Assembly (NCBI GenBank): GCA_015655035.1
Contig: JAATFS010000384.1
Span: 1-13,322, forward strand
Direction of reading: 5' to 3'
Origin: Lysobacterales bacterium
GTDB lineage: Bacteria; Pseudomonadota; Gammaproteobacteria; Xanthomonadales; Xanthomonadaceae
DNA: 13,322 nucleotides
Shown here: positions 8,616 to 13,322 of the stretch, piece by piece
Layout of the letters: each line of letters starts with the position of its first letter
Position numbering within the stretch: the first letter of the stretch is position 1
Made by a program: the position numbers and the translations under genes
Notes under the pieces: model-generated
The model's database searches: none
Told to the model about the DNA's origin: nothing
The model's input: only the letters and a program-made list of their open reading frames with translations

Positions 8616-8776
8616 CCCGCAAGAACGCGAATCATACGCTATCTGGCTCAGCCCCGATTCCTCCTATTTCAATTTTTTACATATCCATCGCGAACAGCAT
8701 CAGATACAAATCAAAAATAATTTACTTTTTTTACTTTCCTGGCGTGATCCTGCGCTAGGATGCGCGCTCCGCCCCC

Positions 8777-8782
8777 AAGGAG
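8777..8782 (+). promoter_or_regulatory. Shine-Dalgarno site fixing the RidA start
   Basis: AAGGAG lies 8 nt upstream of ATG 8791. The open frame extends left to 8530 across the intergenic region, and this site shows that the extension is not coding. Motif and spacing are identical to those of the divergent regulator gene. Confidence 0.85.
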
Positions 8783-8790
8783 CTTGCTGC

Positions 8791-9162
8791 ATGGCTGTTG
8801 CCACCTTCTATGGTCAATCGCATGTCCCCCTGTCGCCTGCCGTACGCGCAGGCGATTTCGTGTTCGTTTCCGGTCAGGTGCCTGTCGATGAGAACGGCGT
8901 ATTGGTCGATGGCGACGTGCAGGCGCAGACCCGCCGCGTGCTCGACAACCTCAGCGCCGCACTCGCGCTGGCCGGCGCACGTCTGGACCAGGTGGTCAAG
9001 ACCCTGGTGGTGCTGACCGACGCCGCCGACTTCGCCGCCTTCAACCAGGCCTACCGCGAATACTTCCCTTCGCTGCCGCCGGCCCGCACCACCCTGGCCG
9101 CACAGTTGATGATCGACGCGAAAGTCGAGATCGAAGCGGTTGCCTACGCGCCACGGGACTGA
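8791..9162 (+). CDS. RidA-family enamine/imine deaminase
   Basis: A 123-aa cytosolic protein of the RidA/YjgF/YER057c/UK114 family, normal in length. Family members form trimers and hydrolyse reactive enamines/imines, classically 2-aminoacrylate released by PLP-dependent dehydratases, to 2-oxo acids and ammonia. Visible landmarks are GDFVFVSGQVPVD (21-33), PPARTT with R99 equivalent to the catalytic arginine of canonical RidA, and VEIEAVAY near the C-terminus with E113 in the position of the conserved glutamate. Keeping the arginine places it with the deaminase-active members rather than the Arg-lacking subgroups. It is the first gene of a two-gene unit, 5 bp ahead of the M81 peptidase gene, and divergent from the unit encoding the PLP enzyme. 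That pairing suggests it clears the enzyme's intermediate. I leave the gene symbol empty because it is a locus-specific paralogue rather than clearly the housekeeping copy. Confidence 0.92.
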   Translation: MAVATFYGQSHVPLSPAVRAGDFVFVSGQVPVDENGVLVDGDVQAQTRRVLDNLSAALALAGARLDQVVKTLVVLTDAADFAAFNQAYREYFPSLPPARTTLAAQLMIDAKVEIEAVAYAPRD

Positions 9163-9167
9163 GCCAA

Positions 9168-10667
9168 ATGCGCATCTTCACCGCGGCCCTGGCAACCGAG
9201 ACCAATACGTTCTCGCCCGTTCCCACCGACATGGGCAGCTTCCGGGCGGCGCTGTATGCGCCACCCGGCGAGCATCCGGACACACCGACGCTGTGTTCGG
9301 CACCGATCACGGTGCTGCGCGCCCGCGCCGCGCGCGAAGGCTTCACCCTCATAGAGGGAAGCGCGGCCTGGGCCGAACCCGGCGGGCTGGTGCAACGCGC
9401 CACCTATGAACGGCTGCGCGACGAAATACTGGAACAGGTGCGCGCGGCGCTGCCGCTGGACGCGGTCGTGATCGGCCTGCATGGTGCGATGGTCGCCCAG
9501 GGCTACGACGACTGCGAGGGCGACCTGTTGCAGCGCGTCCGCGCACTGGTCGGCGAGCACACCGTGATTTCCGCCGAACTGGATCCGCACAGCCACCTGA
9601 CGCCCCTGCGGGTGCGCTCGGCCGATCTGCTCGCGGCCTTTCTAGAGTTCCCGCATACCGACTTCGTCGAGCGCGCCGAACACCTGGTAGAGCTGACCTT
9701 GCAGACCGTTGCCGGGCGCATCCGGCCGCAATCGGCGGTGTTCGACTGCCGCATGATCGACGTGTTCCCGACCAGCGTCGAGCCGATGCGCAGCTTCGTC
9801 GACCGCATCAAGCAGTTGCAGGGACACGACGGGGTGCTGTCGATCTCGGTGATTCACGGCTTCATGGCCGGCGACGTTCCGGACATGGGCACGCAGTTGC
9901 TGGTCTACACCGACGGCGACGCCGACAGCGGCCAACGCCTGGCCGCCACGCTGGGCCTTGAATTGTTCGCCCTGCGTGGGCGCACCATGGTGCAGCAGTA
10001 CGGCATCGATGCCGGATTGGATCGCGCCAACGAAAGCGTGGCCAAGCATGCCGGCCGCCCGGTCGTGGTCGCCGACGTCTGGGACAACCCGGGCGGCGGC
10101 GTCGCCGGCGACGGCACCTTGATCCTGCACCGGATGCTCGAACGCGGCATCGACAATATCGCGGTGGCGCCGTTGTGGGATCCGGTCGCGGTGATGTTCT
10201 GCCAGGCGGCCGGCGTGGGCGCGCGGTTGGCGCTGCGCTTCGGCGGCAAGTGCGGCCCCGACGCCGGCCCGCCGGTGGACGCCGAGATCGAGGTGCTGGC
10301 ACTGTCCACCCAGGCTTGGCAGAGCTTTGGCGACAGCCGCGTACCGCTGGGCGAATCGGCGACGATCCGCCTGGTCGGCAGCCACAATGACGTGGTGCTG
10401 ACCTCGCAGCGCGCGCAGAGCTACTCGCCGGACGTGTTCAGCAATCAGGGCATCGATATCGCCAGCAAGGCGATCCTGCTGGTCAAGTCCACCAACCACT
10501 TCCATGCCGGGTTTGCACCGATCGCGGCGGACCTGGTGTATATCGACGCTGGCGCGCCGTATCCATCGGACCCGCGCCGCACGCCCTACCGCAAGCTCAC
10601 CCGCGCGATCTGGCCGCGCGTGGCCGAGCCGCACGCACGCCAGGACGACTCCGCAGCGACGCGCTGA
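9168..10667 (+). CDS. M81-family metallopeptidase (MlrC-like)
   Basis: A 499-aa zinc hydrolase of peptidase family M81, whose best-known member is MlrC (microcystinase C), the enzyme that cleaves linearised microcystin fragments. The N-terminus reads ATETNTFSP with E11. GLHGAM contains H105, ELDPHSH contains D139 and H141, and FPHTD contains H163. As I recall, MlrC's catalytic Glu/His and zinc Asp/His/His residues are E56, H150, D184, H186 and H208; the spacings here (94, 34, 2, 22) are the same, so the active site looks intact. IHGFMAGDVPDMG (229-241) and VADVWDNPGGG are further family signatures. No signal peptide is evident, so it should act in the cytoplasm. The ATG is 5 bp after RidA's stop with only a short GAG before it, suggesting coupled translation. 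Substrate is unknown: an amide or peptide bond, but there is no evidence for microcystin. Confidence 0.9.
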   Translation: MRIFTAALATETNTFSPVPTDMGSFRAALYAPPGEHPDTPTLCSAPITVLRARAAREGFTLIEGSAAWAEPGGLVQRATYERLRDEILEQVRAALPLDAVVIGLHGAMVAQGYDDCEGDLLQRVRALVGEHTVISAELDPHSHLTPLRVRSADLLAAFLEFPHTDFVERAEHLVELTLQTVAGRIRPQSAVFDCRMIDVFPTSVEPMRSFVDRIKQLQGHDGVLSISVIHGFMAGDVPDMGTQLLVYTDGDADSGQRLAATLGLELFALRGRTMVQQYGIDAGLDRANESVAKHAGRPVVVADVWDNPGGGVAGDGTLILHRMLERGIDNIAVAPLWDPVAVMFCQAAGVGARLALRFGGKCGPDAGPPVDAEIEVLALSTQAWQSFGDSRVPLGESATIRLVGSHNDVVLTSQRAQSYSPDVFSNQGIDIASKAILLVKSTNHFHAGFAPIAADLVYIDAGAPYPSDPRRTPYRKLTRAIWPRVAEPHARQDDSAATR

Positions 10668-10683
10668 CGCGCCGCCGGCGCGT
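10667..10683. terminator. Small GC hairpin between convergent genes
   Basis: ACGCGCC (10667-10673) and GGCGCGT (10677-10683) pair perfectly around a 3-nt loop. The first base is the last base of the M81 stop codon, and the facing PAS-AraC gene's stop is 3 bp beyond. There is no T-tract; a compact bidirectional terminator is plausible but unproven. Confidence 0.45.
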
Positions 10684-10685
10684 GC

Positions 10686-11405
10686 CTAGGCGTCTTCGCG
10701 CAGGCGTGCAATGGCCGCACTGCGGTATTCGCGTGGGGTCATGCCGGTGGCGCTCTTGAACTGCCGGGTGAAGGCGCTCTGGTCGCTGAAGCCGCAGGCG
10801 TGGCCAATCTCGGTCACGCTCTTGCGGCCATGCAGCAGGTGCATCGCCATCTGCAGCCGCAACTTCGCCAGCACCTGCTGCGGCGTCAGCTGGAACACCT
10901 TGCGGAACGAGCGTTGCAGCTTGGACATGGAGAACCCGGTGATGTCCACCAACGCCTGCATGCGGACGTGCTGCGAGTAATTGGCGTTGAGATAGGCCAG
11001 CGCCAGACGCAGCTTTTCGTATTGCGATTCGTGCCCGTCCTGCGGCCCGAGATCGCGCGAGATTCCGATGATCCCGCGCACCTTCCCGTCCACCATCAAT
11101 GGACGCTTGCAGGTCAGGCACCAGCCAGGCTCGCGGTTGGCGAACAGGTGCAGCTCCAGCAGGTTGTCGATGACCTCGCCGGCCAGTACCTGCTCGTCCT
11201 GGTTGGCGTAGTTGGCGCCAAGCCCGCTGGGATAGACCTCGGCCACGCGCTTGCCGATCAACTCCTTGCGCGACTTCAACCCCAGCCGCCGCAACATGGT
11301 CTGGTTGACGTGGGTATAGCGCCCGTCCCTGTCCTTGACGAAGAACAGCACGTCCGGGACCGCATCGAACAAGGCTTCCAGATCTGCGGGATCGATGCTT
11401 TTCAT
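10686..11405 (-). CDS. PAS-domain AraC-family transcriptional regulator
   Basis: A 239-aa regulator with an N-terminal PAS sensor in place of the cupin domain usual for AraC proteins. The PAS domain spans about 8-120: FDAVPDVLFFVKDRDGRYTHVN, quoted here only in its first part (FDAVPDVLFFVKDRDG), then LRRLGLKSRKELIGK, and a closing strand region ending GIIGISRDLG. Within it is CLTC (C96, C99). The C-terminal AraC/XylS double helix-turn-helix covers about 128-232: YLNANYSQHVRMQALVDITG, then LQRSFRK, the second helix pair VTEIGHACGFSDQSAFTRQFK, cited here as GHACGFSDQSAFTRQF, and TGMTPREYR. It faces the M81 gene with 18 bp between stops and lies 177 bp after the S9 peptidase gene. That gap holds a hairpin next to the peptidase stop and a possible -10 (TATCAT, complement of 11516-11521), but no clear Shine-Dalgarno. 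Signal and targets are unknown. Confidence 0.88.
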   Translation of the reverse strand: MKSIDPADLEALFDAVPDVLFFVKDRDGRYTHVNQTMLRRLGLKSRKELIGKRVAEVYPSGLGANYANQDEQVLAGEVIDNLLELHLFANREPGWCLTCKRPLMVDGKVRGIIGISRDLGPQDGHESQYEKLRLALAYLNANYSQHVRMQALVDITGFSMSKLQRSFRKVFQLTPQQVLAKLRLQMAMHLLHGRKSVTEIGHACGFSDQSAFTRQFKSATGMTPREYRSAAIARLREDA

Positions 11406-11546
11406 TGGCTACGGGTCAGGGAATCGAAGTAGCGGGGCGTGCCCGCAGCGCGCGCCACCTGCGCTGCGCCGGCATGGCGCAACCCTGCCCGGTCGCGCGC
11501 GTATCCGGGAGGCGCATGATACGTCCGCACCCGCTCGCACGCATCG

Positions 11547-11575
11547 CCGGCGCGCCGTACACGGCGGCACGCCGG
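11547..11575 (-). terminator. Hairpin after the S9 peptidase gene
   Basis: Arms 11547-11557 and 11565-11575 form an 11-bp stem around a 7-nt loop. In the minus-strand RNA all pairs hold, ten Watson-Crick and one G-U, whereas the plus-strand RNA has an A/C mismatch at that place. It begins 7 nt past the peptidase stop (11583), so its strand and position suit a terminator for that gene. No U-run follows. Confidence 0.5.
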
Positions 11576-11582
11576 CACGCGT

Positions 11583-13322
11583 TCAATGGCCGATGTACTG
11601 CTTCAACCAGGCGTTGACGGTGTCGTGCCACAGGATGCTGTTCTGTGGCTTCAGCACCCAGTGGTTTTCGTCCGGGAAATACAGGAACCTGGAGGCGATG
11701 CCCTTGCGCTGCAACGCGGTGAACGCAGCCAGGCCCTGCTCCACCGGAATGCGGAAATCCTGCTGGCCGTGGATCACCAGCATCGGCACCTTCCACTTGT
11801 CCACGTGCACGATGGGATTGAACTTTTCGTAGCCGGCCGGGTTCTGCCACGGCGTGCCGCCGTTCTCCCACTCGCTGAACCACAGCTCCTCGGTGGCATA
11901 GCCCATGGTGCGGTTGTCGAACACGCCATCGTGGTCGATCAGGCACTTCCAGGGTGAGCTTCCATCACGCTCGAACCAGTTGCCGGCCATCCAATAGACC
12001 ATGTAGCCGCCATAGCTGGCGCCGAGCGCACAGGCCTTGTCGCCATCGAGGAAGCCGAACTGCTTCTGCGCCGCACCCCAGCCCTTCTGCAGGTCTTCCA
12101 GCGGACGGTCGCCCCAGTGCTGGCTGATCGCGTCGGTGAAAGCCTGGCCGTAGCCGGTGGAACCGTGGAAATCGATCATCACCACCGCATAGCCCTGGCC
12201 GGCATAGGTCTGCGGGTTCCAGCGGTAGCTCCAGCCATTGCCGAAACTGCCTTGCGGACCGCCATGGACCAGGAACGCCACCGGGTAGGTCTTGCCCTCC
12301 TGGTAGTTGTACGGCTTGACCACGTAGCCGTGCACGGTCTCGTTGTTCCAGCCCTTGAACTGGAATTGCTCGTAGTCGCCAAACTGCACGTCGGGCAGCA
12401 TCTCGGCGGCGCTGGGCGTGATAGCGCGCGGCGCAAGAGCATTGGGCGTACCACCTGTCGCGACACTCGCGCTGCCCTGCACATCCGTCACGAACAGCTG
12501 GTCGCCACTCTTGAGCGTATTGCGGGTGAAGGCCAGCGTCGAGCCGGCCAGTACCGGCGAACCGATGCTGCCCTCGCCTACCAGTTTGCTGACCTTGCCC
12601 GAGGCGATATCGACGCGGAACAGCGGATGCTCGCCGAGGTCGTCGGCAGTGGTGTAGATCGCCTTGCCGTCATCGGCCAGTACGATCTCGCCAGCGGAGC
12701 GGTCCCAATCGCTGGCGATCTCGCGTGCCTGGCCGCTGGCCAGATCGAGCGCCATCAGGCCAAGCCGGTCGGCTTCGAAACCCGGGCGGCGCATCGCGCG
12801 GTAGTACAGGGTCTTGCCGTCGGCACTGAAGACCGGACCAGTATCCCAGGCGGGGTTGGCCGCGGTCAGGTTGACCGGTGCGGCGCGGCCGGCGGCATCG
12901 AGCCGGTACAGGTCGAAGTTGGTCGACCATGGCTCTTCGCGGCCCGCCACGCGGATGCTGGCGACCACCGCACTGCCATCCGGCGCCCAGGTGTAGTCGT
13001 CGTTGCCGCCGAACGGCTTGGAAGGCGCATCGCCCGCCAGCGTGATGCTGATCGCCGAGGCGCCGACCACCGGCTTAGCGCCCGCCTTGGGCAACTGGGC
13101 AACGAACAGCGTGTTGCGGCGGCCGTCGTTCCAGCTATCCCAATGGCGCACGAACAGCGCATCGAACACCTTGCCGGACGCTTTCGCACCTTCGGCCGCC
13201 GCCACTTTCTTCTGGGTGCAGGCCAGTTCCGAACCGCAATCCTGGAACACACCGGCACTGAAGGCGATGCGGTCACCGTTCGGCGACAGCTTGTAGCTGT
13301 CCACATCGACCGGGAAATCGGT
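11583..13322 (-). CDS. S9-family serine peptidase (prolyl oligopeptidase fold), N-terminus missing
   Basis: The C-terminal 579 residues of an S9 peptidase related to dipeptidyl-peptidase 5 and acylaminoacyl peptidases, which trim dipeptides or acylated residues from peptide N-termini. The frame runs off the right edge; a V/GTG at 13304 is internal, since readable coding (TDFPVD) continues before it. Numbering from that codon, a beta-propeller region (about 1-300, repeated SPNGD, APDG and SADGKTLYY blades) precedes the alpha/beta-hydrolase domain. Its catalytic triad is visible: S430 in GASYGGYM, D516 in GQQDFRIP and H548 in DENHWVL. HGGPQGSFG (347-355) would supply the oxyanion hole. FQDCGSELACTQ (20-31) holds two cysteines that could form a disulphide, consistent with export, but any signal peptide is outside the window. 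It may process peptides taken up by the neighbouring receptors, or be an unrelated neighbour. Confidence 0.92.
   Translation of the reverse strand, partial: TDFPVDVDSYKLSPNGDRIAFSAGVFQDCGSELACTQKKVAAAEGAKASGKVFDALFVRHWDSWNDGRRNTLFVAQLPKAGAKPVVGASAISITLAGDAPSKPFGGNDDYTWAPDGSAVVASIRVAGREEPWSTNFDLYRLDAAGRAAPVNLTAANPAWDTGPVFSADGKTLYYRAMRRPGFEADRLGLMALDLASGQAREIASDWDRSAGEIVLADDGKAIYTTADDLGEHPLFRVDIASGKVSKLVGEGSIGSPVLAGSTLAFTRNTLKSGDQLFVTDVQGSASVATGGTPNALAPRAITPSAAEMLPDVQFGDYEQFQFKGWNNETVHGYVVKPYNYQEGKTYPVAFLVHGGPQGSFGNGWSYRWNPQTYAGQGYAVVMIDFHGSTGYGQAFTDAISQHWGDRPLEDLQKGWGAAQKQFGFLDGDKACALGASYGGYMVYWMAGNWFERDGSSPWKCLIDHDGVFDNRTMGYATEELWFSEWENGGTPWQNPAGYEKFNPIVHVDKWKVPMLVIHGQQDFRIPVEQGLAAFTALQRKGIASRFLYFPDENHWVLKPQNSILWHDTVNAWLKQYIGH

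Larger units (their letters stand above)
8602..8790. promoter_or_regulatory. Divergent, AT-rich promoter/operator region
   Basis: This 189-bp spacer between the RpiR-type regulator and RidA genes is strikingly AT-rich from about 8661 to 8737 in an otherwise GC-rich window. Candidate rightward -10: TAGGAT at 8756-8761, with only a poor -35 in the T-rich tract. Candidate leftward -10: TATGAT (complement of 8631-8636), again without a good -35. The octamer TTTTTTAC occurs at 8673-8680 and 8727-8734, and TTTACTTT is directly repeated at 8721-8728 and 8730-8737; these may be operator half-sites or UP-like elements. Individual promoter calls are weak; the regulatory role of the spacer as a whole is well supported by the gene arrangement. 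Confidence 0.6.

Noticed and set aside
8602..8622. TTG start of the RpiR-type regulator at 8622
   Set aside because: The only good Shine-Dalgarno (8610-8615) lies downstream of it and is properly spaced for GTG 8601.
8740..8756. Sigma-54-like TGGC...TGCGCT element before RidA
   Set aside because: The GG and GC dinucleotides are 9 or 11 nt apart instead of the required 10, and no enhancer-binding activator is encoded nearby.
9168..10667. Microcystin degradation (mlr) cluster
   Set aside because: Only an M81 homologue is present; no mlrA-, mlrB- or mlrD-like neighbour can be seen, and M81 proteins occur widely outside mlr clusters.
1..13322. Mobile element, CRISPR array, tRNA/rRNA or phage-defence genes
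   Set aside because: No transposase or integrase motif, no regularly spaced repeats and no RNA-gene-like fold was noticed; all sizeable stretches are explained by the annotated genes.

Overview
The window is GC-rich, gene-dense chromosomal DNA from a gammaproteobacterium, most likely of the Xanthomonadaceae (Xanthomonas or a close relative). This rests on two tandem TonB-dependent receptors of the type common in Xanthomonas and Caulobacter, high-GC codon use and weak or absent Shine-Dalgarno sites on several genes. I cannot fix the species. No RNA gene, CRISPR array, insertion sequence or prophage signal was seen, and only two genes are incomplete, both because the window cuts them.

Layout: (1) A rightward operon enters from the left edge: a sodium/solute symporter lacking its N-terminus, then two paralogous TonB-dependent outer-membrane receptors (1-6540). 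(2) A leftward pair faces it: an RpiR-family regulator and a zinc/PLP enzyme of the D-serine dehydratase / D-threonine aldolase fold (6623-8601). A perfect 12-bp hairpin lies where the two units converge. (3) An AT-rich divergent promoter region (8602-8790) separates the regulator from a rightward pair, a RidA enamine/imine deaminase and an M81 (MlrC-like) metallopeptidase (8791-10667). (4) A leftward PAS-AraC regulator (10686-11405) converges on the M81 gene across a small hairpin. (5) A leftward S9 serine peptidase, cut by the right edge, occupies 11583-13322.

Working model (inference): regions 1-3 form one catabolic locus. The receptors would bring a substrate across the outer membrane and the symporter would carry it or its product across the inner membrane. 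The M81 enzyme would cleave an amide or peptide bond, and the PLP enzyme would dehydrate or cleave a released D-hydroxyamino acid. RidA would then clear the reactive enamine/imine intermediate. The RpiR protein, encoded beside the shared promoter region, is the likely local switch. The true substrate cannot be read from the sequence; a D-amino-acid-containing or otherwise modified peptide is the simplest guess. Whether the PAS-AraC regulator and the S9 peptidase belong to the same locus is open.
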